This document shows positions 24,283 to 33,237 of a stretch of 64,000 nt of DNA, one piece after another. Source of the stretch: Cryobacterium breve (lineage in GTDB: Bacteria > Actinomycetota > Actinomycetes > Actinomycetales > Microbacteriaceae); the NCBI RefSeq assembly GCF_004402375.1, contig NZ_SOGJ01000019.1, positions 29,840 through 93,839 on the forward strand. The letters are read 5' to 3'. The position numbers and the translations under genes are program-made. The notes beneath the pieces were generated by a model that searched no databases, was not told the origin of the DNA, and worked only from the letters and a program-made list of their open reading frames with translations. How positions within the stretch are numbered: the first letter of the stretch is position 1; the number at the start of each line of letters is the position of its first letter.

Positions 24283-27200
24283 CTACAAGGTGAGTGCCTG
24301 GCGCAACAGCTCTGCCTGCTCGGCGGCGTGCCGCTTAGCCGACCCGGCCGCCGGTGACGCCGACGCCGTGCGGGAGAAGAGGCGCACCGGGCGCGGGCCC
24401 AGCTTGTTCGTCTCGAGGTAGAAGAACGGCCAGGCACCCTGATTCTCCGGCTCATCCTGCACCCAGGCGAGTTCGGCGTCGGGGTACTGGTCGGCGACGA
24501 GCTTCAGCTCGATGGCGGGCAGCGGGTAGAACTGCTCCATCCGCACCAGCGCGATCTCCGGGTTCGGGTTCTTGTCGAGTTCGGCCAGCAGGTCGTAGTA
24601 GAGCTTGCCGGCCATGAACAGCACCCGCTTGACCCGCGACTTGTCGGTGATCCGGGCGTCGTCTATGACCGGTTCGAACCGGCCGGAGGTGAAGTCGGCA
24701 ACCGCGCTGGTCGCTCCGCGCAGGCGCAGCATCGACTTCGGGGTGAACACGATCAATGGACGACGCGGACGCATGTATGCCTGGCGGCGCAGCAGGTGGA
24801 AGTACGAGGCTGGCGTCGACGGCCGGGCGACGGTCATGTTGTCTTCCGCGCACAGCTGTAGGTATCGCTCGATGCGGGCCGACGAGTGGTCGGGGCCCTG
24901 GCCCTCATAGCCGTGCGGCAGCAGCAACACGACGGATGACCGTTGGCCCCACTTCTGCTCGGCCGAGGAGACGAACTCGTCGATGACCGTCTGGGCGCCG
25001 TTGGCGAAGTCCCCGAACTGGGCCTCCCAGAGTACGAGAGCGTCGGCACGTTCCACCGAATAGCCGTACTCGAAGCCCATGGCCGCGTATTCGCTGAGCA
25101 GCGAGTCGTAGATCCAGAACCGGGCCTGGTCCTCGCTGAGGTTGGCCAGCGGCAGCCATTCCTGGCCGTTCACCCGGTCGTGGAGCACAGCGTGACGCTG
25201 AACGAACGTGCCCCGACGGGCATCCTGGCCCGCGAAGCGCACCGGGGTGCGCTCGACCAGCAGGGAGCCGAGGGCGAGAAGCTCACCGAAGCTCCAATCG
25301 ATGTTGCCGTTGCGGCTCATGTCGAGGCGCTTCTGCATGAGCTGCTGCAGCTTGTTGTGCACCGTGAAGCCGGCGGGCTTGTTCATGAACGCGTCCCCGA
25401 TCAGATGCACGACGGCCTCGGGAACCCCGGTGGTGGCCGGTTCGCCAACCGGGTCGTCGTTGCGGCCGGCACCGTTGTTTCCGGCACCGAGGCCCTGCGG
25501 CGCGGCGCCGACGATCGGGATGGAGGAGGACTGCGCCGCGTGCGTCTCCATGAACGCACGCTCGAGGCGGTCCTGGAAGTCTGCATGTGAGGCTTCGTAT
25601 TCCTCCTGCGTGATGTCGCCGCGACCGACGAGAGCCTCCGTGTACAGCTTCCGGACGGAGCGCTTGGCCTCGATCAGGTTGTACATCAGCGGCTGGGTCA
25701 TCGAGGGGTCGTCGCCCTCGTTGTGACCGCGTCGGCGGTAGCAGACGAGGTCGATGACGACGTCCCGCTTGAATTCCTGGCGGTAGGCGAATGCGAGCTC
25801 GGCCACCCGCACCACGGCTTCGGGGTCGTCCCCGTTGACGTGGAAGATGGGTGCCTGGATCGTCTTCGCAACATCCGTCGAGTACACCGAGGTGCGACCG
25901 TCGCCGGGCAGGGTGGTGAAGCCGACCTGGTTGTTGACGACCAGGTGGATGGTGCCGCCGGTGCGGAAACCGCGCAACTGGGACATCTGCAGCGTCTCCA
26001 GGACGATGCCCTGGCCGGCCATGGCGGCGTCGCCGTGCACGAGGACCGGGAGGGTGGAGAAAGTGCCGATGGGCTTGCGGTCCTGTTTGGCGCGCACGAT
26101 GCCCTCGAGGACGCCGTCGACGGCTTCCAGATGCGACGGGTTCGCGGCCAGGTAGACCGGCATCTCGGTGCCGTCGGTGGCGCGGAAGGTTCCTTCGGTG
26201 CCCAGATGATACTTGACGTCGCCCGAGCCCTGCACGGTACGGGGATCCTGCGTGCCCTCGAACTCGCGGAAGATCTGGCCGTAGGTCTTGCCGGCGATGT
26301 TGGTGAGCACGTTCAGACGGCCACGGTGGGCCATACCGATGCAGACCTCGTCGAGGCCGGCATCCGCTGCACCCTGCAGGATGGAGTCGAGCAGGGCAAT
26401 GGTGGACTCGCCACCCTCGAGACTGAACCGTTTCTGGCCGACGTATTTGGTCTGCAAGAAGGTCTCGAAGGCCTCGGCCTCGTTGAGCTTGCCGAGGATG
26501 CGCATCTGCTCGTCATGAGTGGGCTTGACGTAGCTCTTCTCCATTTTTTCCTGCATCCACTTGCGCTGGGCAGGGTCCTGGATGTGCATGTACTCGATGC
26601 CCGTTGTGCGGCAATAGGAGTCGCGGAGGACGCCCAGGATGTCGCGGAGCAGCATCAGGCGCTTGTCACCGAATCCGCCGGTCACGAACTGGCGGTCCAG
26701 GTCCCAGAAGGTCAGCCCGTGGTTGGAGATATCGAGGTCGGGGTGGGTGCGCTGGGTGTACTCCAGCGGGTCGATGTCGGCCATCAGATGGCCGCGCACG
26801 CGGTAGGCGTTGATCAATTCCTGCACGCGAGCGGTCTTGTCTACCGCGCTGGCCAGGTCGACGCTGATGTCGGGAGCCCAGTGGATCGGGTCGTACGGGA
26901 TGCGCAGGGCCGAGAAGATGTCCTCGTAGAAGTTGTGCTGGCCGATCAGCAGCTCGTGCACGATCTTCAGGAACTCGCCGGAGCCAGCACCCTGAATGAC
27001 CCGGTGGTCGTAGGTGCTGGTCAGAGTGATGGTCTTGGAGATGGCCAGGCCGGTGAGGGTCTTGACACTGGAACCCTGGAACTCGGCCGGGTAGTCGAGG
27101 GCGCCGGCGCCGATGATGCAGCCCTGGCCCTTCATCAGACGTGGCACCGAGTGCACCGTGCCGATGCCGCCGGGGTTAGTGAGCGAGACCGTCGCGCCGG

Positions 27201-28065
27201 AGAAGTCATCCGCCGACAGCTTGCCCTTCCTGGCCCGGGTGACGAGGTCTTCGTAGGAGGAGAGGTATTCGCCGAAGGTCATGGTGTCCGCGCGCTTGAT
27301 GGCCGGGACCATGAGCGAACGGGTGCCGTCGGGCTTGGGAAGGTCGATAGCGATGCCGAGGCCGACATGGGCAGGGGCGATGACCGAGGGCTTGCCGTCG
27401 ACCTCGTTGTAGTAGACGTTCTGGCTGGGGAACATCTTCAACGCCTGGATCAAAGCCCAGCCGATCAGGTGCGTGAACGACACCTTGCCGCCGCGTGAAC
27501 GCTTCATGTGGTTGTTCATCACGATGCGGTTGTCGATGAGGAGCTTTGCCGGGATGGTGCGCACGCTGGTGGCCGTGGGGACTGTCAGGCTGGTCGCCAT
27601 GTTCGCCGCGAGGCTCTTGGACATGCCGCGGAGCGGGGTGACGACGTCGACCTCTGCCTCGGCGGCGGTCGGCTGCGGGGTTGCGATCGGCATGTCGGCC
27701 GGAACGGGGACCGGCTTGGGGGCGCTGGAGGTCGTGCGCGCGGTGCGCTGCCCGCCGACGACGGGGATGGGCGCCGTGATCGGGTTCGGCTCGGTGGTTT
27801 CCGCTGCGGCCGGGGCCTGCGGGTTCACAGGGGTTTCACTCTCGGGTGCTTCGCCGACGGGAGCAGTACCTGCCGGAGCACCGGAATCGGCGTTGCGGCC
27901 GTTCGCGGTCTGGTGGTAGCTCTCCAGGACGGGCCACCAGGACTCGTCCACCAGCTTCTTGTCGACGAGGTACCGCTCGTACAGTTCGTCGACGAGCCAC
28001 TCATTCGCTCCGAATTCACCCGACGTGGTTTCGTCGGATCCACTACCGGTCAACTGGCTTGACAC
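24283..28065 (-). CDS. kgd: Multifunctional 2-oxoglutarate decarboxylase/dehydrogenase E1-E2 (Kgd/OdhA type)
   Basis: A 1260-residue fusion. The N-terminal helix FGANEWLVDELYERYL is followed by a proline/alanine-rich linker (residues about 50-140). An E2-type succinyltransferase domain (about 140-375) carries the catalytic DHRVIQGAGSG (H354). The thiamine-diphosphate E1 domain has GMAHRGRLNVL, HGDAAMAGQG and LVVNNQVGFTT. In actinobacteria this protein assembles with E2p and Lpd in a mixed dehydrogenase complex and can be inhibited by GarA/OdhI. GTG at 28065 is chosen because family proteins begin just before the FGxNEWLV segment; an extra 35 in-frame codons upstream look unrelated. Confidence 0.95.
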   Translation of the reverse strand: MSSQLTGSGSDETTSGEFGANEWLVDELYERYLVDKKLVDESWWPVLESYHQTANGRNADSGAPAGTAPVGEAPESETPVNPQAPAAAETTEPNPITAPIPVVGGQRTARTTSSAPKPVPVPADMPIATPQPTAAEAEVDVVTPLRGMSKSLAANMATSLTVPTATSVRTIPAKLLIDNRIVMNNHMKRSRGGKVSFTHLIGWALIQALKMFPSQNVYYNEVDGKPSVIAPAHVGLGIAIDLPKPDGTRSLMVPAIKRADTMTFGEYLSSYEDLVTRARKGKLSADDFSGATVSLTNPGGIGTVHSVPRLMKGQGCIIGAGALDYPAEFQGSSVKTLTGLAISKTITLTSTYDHRVIQGAGSGEFLKIVHELLIGQHNFYEDIFSALRIPYDPIHWAPDISVDLASAVDKTARVQELINAYRVRGHLMADIDPLEYTQRTHPDLDISNHGLTFWDLDRQFVTGGFGDKRLMLLRDILGVLRDSYCRTTGIEYMHIQDPAQRKWMQEKMEKSYVKPTHDEQMRILGKLNEAEAFETFLQTKYVGQKRFSLEGGESTIALLDSILQGAADAGLDEVCIGMAHRGRLNVLTNIAGKTYGQIFREFEGTQDPRTVQGSGDVKYHLGTEGTFRATDGTEMPVYLAANPSHLEAVDGVLEGIVRAKQDRKPIGTFSTLPVLVHGDAAMAGQGIVLETLQMSQLRGFRTGGTIHLVVNNQVGFTTLPGDGRTSVYSTDVAKTIQAPIFHVNGDDPEAVVRVAELAFAYRQEFKRDVVIDLVCYRRRGHNEGDDPSMTQPLMYNLIEAKRSVRKLYTEALVGRGDITQEEYEASHADFQDRLERAFMETHAAQSSSIPIVGAAPQGLGAGNNGAGRNDDPVGEPATTGVPEAVVHLIGDAFMNKPAGFTVHNKLQQLMQKRLDMSRNGNIDWSFGELLALGSLLVERTPVRFAGQDARRGTFVQRHAVLHDRVNGQEWLPLANLSEDQARFWIYDSLLSEYAAMGFEYGYSVERADALVLWEAQFGDFANGAQTVIDEFVSSAEQKWGQRSSVVLLLPHGYEGQGPDHSSARIERYLQLCAEDNMTVARPSTPASYFHLLRRQAYMRPRRPLIVFTPKSMLRLRGATSAVADFTSGRFEPVIDDARITDKSRVKRVLFMAGKLYYDLLAELDKNPNPEIALVRMEQFYPLPAIELKLVADQYPDAELAWVQDEPENQGAWPFFYLETNKLGPRPVRLFSRTASASPAAGSAKRHAAEQAELLRQALTL

Positions 28066-28183
28066 AGCCGGTTCCCACTCTCTACGTTGATTTTGAATGT
28101 CCCGAGCATTCTGGATACCCGGTGCGGTCTGCCCATCCAGCCTAATCCCATCGGGCATGGCTGCGGGCATCCGCGCGGGGCGC

Positions 28184-28189
28184 TAGCGT
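28184..28189 (+). promoter_or_regulatory. Possible -10 box for guaB1
   Basis: TAGCGT stands seven bases before the ATG at 28197, which suggests a leaderless or one-base-leader message. It is one base off the six-base spacing seen elsewhere. Confidence 0.4.
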
Positions 28190-28196
28190 TATTTGC

Positions 28197-29636
28197 ATGC
28201 AGTTCTATGGAGCGGTTCCCAGCCACGACCTCACGTACTCCGACGTCTTCCTGGTGCCCAGCCAGTCGGAAGTCAGCAGCCGTCTCGATGTCTCCCTCGC
28301 CCCGGGTGACGGGAGCGGTGCCACGATCCCGATCGTGTCGGCGAACATGAACTCGGTGACCGGCCCGCGGCTGGCGGCCGCTCTCTCCCGACGCGGAGGC
28401 CTCGGCGTGCTGCCGCAGGACATGCGCCTGCAGGACCTCGACGCCGCGATCCGCTGGGTCAAGGCCCAATCGACCCGCTTCGACACACCCTTCACCTTCG
28501 CGCCAGGGGACACCGTGGCTCTCGCGCTGCGGCAGGTGCCGCCCGTGGCCGGACAGGGTCTGGTCATCACCGATCCGAACGGCGACTATCTGGGCGCCAT
28601 CGACGCGTCCCGGCTGGCAACCGCCCTGCCCGACGCGCTCCTCGGGGACCTCCTGCATGGCGCGATGACCTCCCTCGACGTCGACGACATCGACGGCCCG
28701 CGCCGCGCGTTCGACGTGATGACGGAGGCCGAGCTCGACTTCGTCACCGTGCAGCATCACGGCCGGGTGATCGGCACCCTCAGCCGAAAGAGCGCGCTGC
28801 GCTCCACCCTGTACCAGCCTGCCCTCGACGCACAGGGCCGCCTGCGCGTGGCTGCGGCGGTCGGTATCAATGGCGATGTCGCGGCCAAAGCCACGGCGCT
28901 CGTCGCCGCGGGGGTCGACGTGCTCGTGATCGACACCGCGCACGGCCACCAGGGCGGCATGACGCGGGCGATCAGGACCGTCGCGGACCTGGGGCTCGGC
29001 ATTCCCATCGTGGCCGGCAACGTCGTGACCGCGGATGCCGTGGGCGATCTCGTGCACGCCGGCGCCACCATCGTGAAGGTCGGGGTCGGTCCCGGCGCCA
29101 TGTGCACGACGCGCATGATGACGGCCGTGGGTCGGCCGCAGTTCTCCGCCGTGCTGGAGACCGCGGCCGCGGCCCGCGAACTCGGGGCGCACGTCTGGGC
29201 CGACGGTGGGGTGCGCTACCCGCGCGACGTGGCGCTCGCACTGGCCGCCGGTGCGGCATCCGTCATGATCGGGTCGTGGTTCGCCGGAACGATCGAGGCA
29301 CCCGGGCTGCTCGACAGGGACGCGTCGGGCGGCGTCTACAAGGAGAGCTGGGGAATGGCCTCGACCAAGGCCGTGCGACAGCGGTTCGACCGACTCGACG
29401 CCTACGAGCTGGCCCGTAAGACTCTCTTCGCCGAGGGGATCTCCAGCTCGAAGATCTACCTCGACCCGCTGCGGCCGTCGGTCGAGGACCTGCTCGACAT
29501 GATCACCTCCGGGGTGCGCAGCTCATTCACCTACGCCGGCGCGACCTCGGTCGCGGAATTCCACACCCGTTCGCTGGTCGGCGTTCAGTCGGCGGCCGGC
29601 TACGAGGAGGGCAAGGCGCTGCCAGTCTCCTGGTAG
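28197..29636 (+). CDS. guaB1: GuaB1-family IMP dehydrogenase-related protein
   Basis: A 479-residue TIM-barrel enzyme of the IMPDH/GMPR family with an inserted CBS pair (residues about 95-205). Catalytic-loop cysteine lies in VGPGAMCTTRMM (near residue 308), and the substrate strand DTAHGHQGGM and ADGGVRYPRDVALALAAGA are present. Actinobacterial GuaB1 proteins were long labelled IMP dehydrogenases, but mycobacterial work points to GMP reductase activity in purine salvage. This entry follows that reading. It is divergent from kgd and has no ribosome-binding site. Confidence 0.92.
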   Translation: MQFYGAVPSHDLTYSDVFLVPSQSEVSSRLDVSLAPGDGSGATIPIVSANMNSVTGPRLAAALSRRGGLGVLPQDMRLQDLDAAIRWVKAQSTRFDTPFTFAPGDTVALALRQVPPVAGQGLVITDPNGDYLGAIDASRLATALPDALLGDLLHGAMTSLDVDDIDGPRRAFDVMTEAELDFVTVQHHGRVIGTLSRKSALRSTLYQPALDAQGRLRVAAAVGINGDVAAKATALVAAGVDVLVIDTAHGHQGGMTRAIRTVADLGLGIPIVAGNVVTADAVGDLVHAGATIVKVGVGPGAMCTTRMMTAVGRPQFSAVLETAAAARELGAHVWADGGVRYPRDVALALAAGAASVMIGSWFAGTIEAPGLLDRDASGGVYKESWGMASTKAVRQRFDRLDAYELARKTLFAEGISSSKIYLDPLRPSVEDLLDMITSGVRSSFTYAGATSVAEFHTRSLVGVQSAAGYEEGKALPVSW

Positions 29637-29706
29637 CGGGAACGAACGCCAGGGAGGCTCGGTCTGACGCGCACTGTCGGTGCCGAGCGGTAGACTTGGC
29701 GGAATA

Positions 29707-29817
29707 ATGGACGACCCTCCTCCTGCCTATTCGCCCAGCCTGCCCTCCCGTCATCCGAACGGCTTGTCGCCTATGACCGCCGCCGCCTCATCGGCCTGTG
29801 ATGACACCCATGTTTGA
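29707..29817 (+). CDS. Possible leader peptide overlapping CNNM gene start
   Basis: A 36-codon frame begins ATGGACGACCC and its TGA (29815-29817) lies after the next gene's start codons at 29798-29810. TAGACT ends ten bases before its ATG, so transcription could begin three or four bases upstream. No Shine-Dalgarno sequence precedes the CNNM gene, so re-initiation from this leader would explain its translation. The sequence is proline/serine rich without a domain. It may equally be chance. Confidence 0.35.
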   Translation: MDDPPPAYSPSLPSRHPNGLSPMTAAASSACDDTHV

Positions 29818-31252
29818 GTGGATCATGCTCTCCGTGGGGCTTCTGCTCACCGTGGGCACGGGGCTCTTCGTCGCCAGTGAGTTCGCACTGGTCAACCTGG
29901 ACCGCTCCGAGCTCGAGGCGCGTCGCGACCGCGGGGAAACTCGCCTCGGTCTGACCATCTCCGCACTCCGGATCACGTCGACCCATCTCTCCAGCGCCCA
30001 GCTCGGCATCACCCTCACCACGCTGCTCACCGGGTACACCATGGAGCCGGCGCTGACGGGCCTGCTGTCCCCGCCGCTGACCACCCTGGGGCTGTCCCCG
30101 GCGGTCGTTCCCGTCGTCGCGGTCGCGACCGCAATCATCGTCGCCACCCTCGCCTCGATGATCATCGGCGAGTTGGTGCCGAAGAACTTCGCGCTCGCGC
30201 TTCCGGTGCAGACCGCGAAGCTGGTCATCCCGTTCCAGACGCTCTTCACGACCGTGTTCAAACCGGCCGTCGTCGTCCTCAACGGCAGCGCCAACGCGGT
30301 GCTGCGGTCGATCGGGATCGAACCGAAAGAGGAACTGTCCGGCGCGCGCACCGCCGAGGAACTTTCCTCCCTCGTGCGTCGCTCGGCCAGTGCCGGGTTG
30401 CTGGAGAAGGACACCGCAACTCTGCTCCACCGCACACTTCTGTTCTCCGGGCACACGGCGTCGGACGTGATGACGCCCCGCCCGCGGGTGGCCAGCATCC
30501 AGCGCACCGATTCCGCCCAGGCCGTCATCGACCTCACCCGCCAGACCGGATACTCCCGTTTTCCCGTCGTCGACGAGGGCGTCGATGACATTGTCGGCGT
30601 CGTGCACGTGAAGCAGGCGGTCGCGGTGCCCCGTCGCCGCCGGGCGGATGTCCCGGTGTCGGCCCTCCAATCGGAGGCCATCCGCGTTCCCGAAACCATG
30701 AAACTCGACGGTCTGCTGACCGAGCTGCGCGGCCGCGGCTACCAGATGGCGATCGTCGTCGACGAATACGGCGGTACGGCAGGCGTGGCCACCCTCGAAG
30801 ACCTGGTCGAGGAGCTCGTCGGCGAGGTGGCCGACGAACACGACCGTGCCCGGGCCGGCGTGGTGCTGTCCACGGACTCGATGACGTTCCCCGGCATGCT
30901 CCGGCCGGACGAACTCCTCGAACGCGCCGGCGTCTCCATTCCGGAGGACGGCCCGTATGAGACTGTGGCCGGGTTCGTGATGAGCGAGCTGGGCCGCCTG
31001 CCCGTGGTCGGTGACACCGTGCAGCTGCCCGCCGGACTGTTGGCCGTGGAACGCCTCGACGGTCGTCGGATCGATCGACTGCGGTTCACGCCCGCGTTCG
31101 AACCGGCTGAGGCCGCGGCTGACGTCGCCGACTTCGATGAGACCCGCACCGACCACCGGAAAGCCACCCGCACCGTGCACCGCAAGAACGACCACCGCAA
31201 GATCGACCACAGCAAGAACGACGAGCAGCGCGGGGTGAGCGAGCATGAGTGA
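29798..31252 (+). CDS. CNNM/CorC-type membrane transporter with CBS and CorC_HlyC domains
   Basis: A 484-residue protein. The DUF21 (CNNM) membrane domain spans residues about 1-195 with SEFALVNLDRSELEARRDRG and the EL-V-PKN motif IGELVPKNFALALP. A CBS pair follows (about 215-335), including MTPRPRVASIQRTDSAQ, then a CorC_HlyC domain (about 350-435). The tail is a charged DHRK-rich segment of about 40 residues. Family members transport or sense magnesium and other divalent cations. The start may be GTG 29798 or ATG 29801/29810. It overlaps the next, related gene by eight bases. Confidence 0.9.
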   Translation: MMTPMFEWIMLSVGLLLTVGTGLFVASEFALVNLDRSELEARRDRGETRLGLTISALRITSTHLSSAQLGITLTTLLTGYTMEPALTGLLSPPLTTLGLSPAVVPVVAVATAIIVATLASMIIGELVPKNFALALPVQTAKLVIPFQTLFTTVFKPAVVVLNGSANAVLRSIGIEPKEELSGARTAEELSSLVRRSASAGLLEKDTATLLHRTLLFSGHTASDVMTPRPRVASIQRTDSAQAVIDLTRQTGYSRFPVVDEGVDDIVGVVHVKQAVAVPRRRRADVPVSALQSEAIRVPETMKLDGLLTELRGRGYQMAIVVDEYGGTAGVATLEDLVEELVGEVADEHDRARAGVVLSTDSMTFPGMLRPDELLERAGVSIPEDGPYETVAGFVMSELGRLPVVGDTVQLPAGLLAVERLDGRRIDRLRFTPAFEPAEAAADVADFDETRTDHRKATRTVHRKNDHRKIDHSKNDEQRGVSEHE

Positions 31253-32306
31253 CTGGGCGGGGCTGGTCTGGCTCGTGGTGCTGCTCGCGGCCAACGCCTT
31301 CTTCGTCGCCGCGGAATTCGCCGTCATCTCCGCGCGTCGCTCGCAGATTGAACCGCTCGCCGAGGCCGGCAAGAAGAGCGCCGTCACCGCCCTCTGGGCG
31401 ATGGAACACGCCACCCTCATGCTGGCAACCACCCAGCTGGGCATCACGGTCTGCTCGCTGCTCATCCTGAACGTCTCCGAGCCGGCGATCCACCACCTCC
31501 TCGAGATTCCGCTGGGACTCACCCCGTTGCCGGTCGAAGCCATCGGGGCTATCGCATTCGTCATCACACTGCTGCTGGTCTCCTACCTGCACGTCGTGTT
31601 CGGCGAGATGGTGCCGAAGAACCTGTCGTTCTCCATCCCCGACCGTGCCGTGCTCGTCCTGGCCCCGCCGCTGGTGTTCTTCGGGCGCCTGGTCAAGCCC
31701 GTGATCGTGGTTCTGAACGCCACGGCCAACCTGGTGCTGCGCCTGTTCGGGGTGGCACCCAAGGAGGAGGCCACCAGCACCTACACGCTGGACGAGGTGG
31801 CGACCATTGTCACCCAGTCCACACGGGAGGGTGTGCTGCGCGACGGCACCGGGGCGCTCAGCGCCACGTTCGAATTCACCACCCGCAAGGTGCGCGACGT
31901 TGCGGTGAACCTCGCCGGCCTGATCAGCCTGCCGGAGGCGGCGACGCCCGCCGACGTGGAAAAGGCGGTCACCAAGCACGGCTTCTCCCGGTATGTGATG
32001 GTGAACGAATCCGGCGAACCGACCGGGTACGTGCACCTCAAGGACGTCATCGACCTCGACGGCGATGCGCCCAACTCGGCCGGGCAGGGCAGCTACGCGG
32101 AACCGATCCCGGGCAAACGCATCCGTCAGCTGGTGTCGATCTTCGAAGACACCGACCTCGAAGACGCCCTGGCCACCATGCGCCGGTCGGGTGCGCACCT
32201 GGCCCGGTCGTTCACCGCGGCCGGTGAGACGGTGGGGGTGCTGTTCCTGGAAGACATCATCGAGGAACTCGTCGGCGAAGTGCAGGACGCAACGCGGCGC
32301 CTGTAG
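31245..32306 (+). CDS. CNNM-type membrane transporter, short form
   Basis: A 353-residue paralogue of the preceding protein with DUF21 (residues about 1-195, AEFAVISARRSQIEPLAEAG and FGEMVPKNLSFS) and a CBS pair (about 210-345). It ends with FLEDIIEELVGEVQDATRRL and lacks a CorC_HlyC domain. Tandem long/short CNNM pairs are usual in actinobacteria and probably form a heterodimer. The ATG lies inside the end of the upstream gene, giving tight translational coupling. Confidence 0.9.
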   Translation: MSDWAGLVWLVVLLAANAFFVAAEFAVISARRSQIEPLAEAGKKSAVTALWAMEHATLMLATTQLGITVCSLLILNVSEPAIHHLLEIPLGLTPLPVEAIGAIAFVITLLLVSYLHVVFGEMVPKNLSFSIPDRAVLVLAPPLVFFGRLVKPVIVVLNATANLVLRLFGVAPKEEATSTYTLDEVATIVTQSTREGVLRDGTGALSATFEFTTRKVRDVAVNLAGLISLPEAATPADVEKAVTKHGFSRYVMVNESGEPTGYVHLKDVIDLDGDAPNSAGQGSYAEPIPGKRIRQLVSIFEDTDLEDALATMRRSGAHLARSFTAAGETVGVLFLEDIIEELVGEVQDATRRL

Positions 32307-32336
32307 CCCTTCCCGTCCGACGCAGGCAAAACGACC

Positions 32337-32342
32337 TATCGT
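32337..32342 (+). promoter_or_regulatory. -10 box for leaderless nnrD
   Basis: TATCGT is followed by six bases and the ATG at 32349. There is no ribosome-binding site. Confidence 0.5.
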
Positions 32343-32348
32343 GAGTGC

Positions 32349-33209
32349 ATGAACGATTCGCGGGCATGGCTGGAATGGGACTCCGCTCGGGCACGCGACT
32401 GGATCGCGGTACCCCGGGCGGGCGACGACAAGTACAGTCGCGGGGTGCTGGGCGTGCGCACCGGATCAGACGAGTATCCGGGGGCAGCCGTGCTCGGTGT
32501 CGAGGCGGCCGCGCGCGCCGGCGTCGGCATGGTGCGTTACCTCGGCCCGAGGCGGGCGTCCGATCTGGTGCTGCAGCGCCGGCCCGAAGCCGTCACCGTC
32601 GCCGGGCAGGCGCAGGCCTGGCTGCTCGGCTCCGGTCAGGACGCGGCAGCCCGCGACCGTGTGACGGAGGCCGCGCTGCTCGGCGCCCTGGCCGAGGGGC
32701 TCCCTACGGTCTGCGACGCCGGGGCCCTGGACCTGATCGGCCGGGCGGTCGGGCCGGTCGTGATCACCCCGCACTACCGCGAACTCGCGCGGCTGCTCAC
32801 CCGGCTGCTCTCCCCGCGGGGAGAGTCGGTGGCCGGCTCCGAGGTGGCCTCGGACCCGGGGGAGTGGGCGGTGCGCGCCGCGACCGGCCTCGGCGTAACG
32901 GTGCTGCTCAAGGGCAGCATCACCTGGATCGCGTCGCCCGACGGCACCCGACTGACGGTGTCACAGGGGCCGGCCTGGCTGGCGACGGCCGGCTCCGGGG
33001 ACGTGCTCGGCGGCATCCTCGGCGCCTTCCTGGCCACGCACGCCCGGGCGATCCAGACTGATGCCGCGGCCCTGCCGAGCCTCGCCGCGACGGCGGCCCT
33101 GGTGCACGCGCAGGCCGCGGATCGGGCATCGGCCGGCGGTCCGATCACAGCGCTGGACATCGCCGAAGCCGTGCCGGCCACGATCTCGGCCCTGATCGCG
33201 CGGAGTTGA
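32349..33209 (+). CDS. nnrD: ADP-dependent NAD(P)H-hydrate dehydratase
   Basis: A 286-residue ribokinase-like enzyme that repairs hydrated NADH and NADPH using ADP. Visible motifs are DDKYSRGVLGVRTGSDEYPGAA near the N-terminus, VVITPHYRELARLL, VLLKGSITWIASPDG, and the anion-hole/catalytic GSGDVLGGILGAFLATHA (Asp of GSGD as base). The epimerase domain found in fused NnrDE proteins is missing, which is common in actinobacteria. It likely has its own leaderless promoter, with a CNNM operon directly upstream. Confidence 0.9.
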   Translation: MNDSRAWLEWDSARARDWIAVPRAGDDKYSRGVLGVRTGSDEYPGAAVLGVEAAARAGVGMVRYLGPRRASDLVLQRRPEAVTVAGQAQAWLLGSGQDAAARDRVTEAALLGALAEGLPTVCDAGALDLIGRAVGPVVITPHYRELARLLTRLLSPRGESVAGSEVASDPGEWAVRAATGLGVTVLLKGSITWIASPDGTRLTVSQGPAWLATAGSGDVLGGILGAFLATHARAIQTDAAALPSLAATAALVHAQAADRASAGGPITALDIAEAVPATISALIARS

Positions 33210-33237
33210 GCGGGAGCTGATTCGGCCGGAGGGGACG

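Noticed and set aside
25723..27498. Open frame of 591 codons opposite kgd
   Set aside because: It is the antisense shadow of a strongly conserved enzyme in GC-rich DNA; no domain or start signal was seen.
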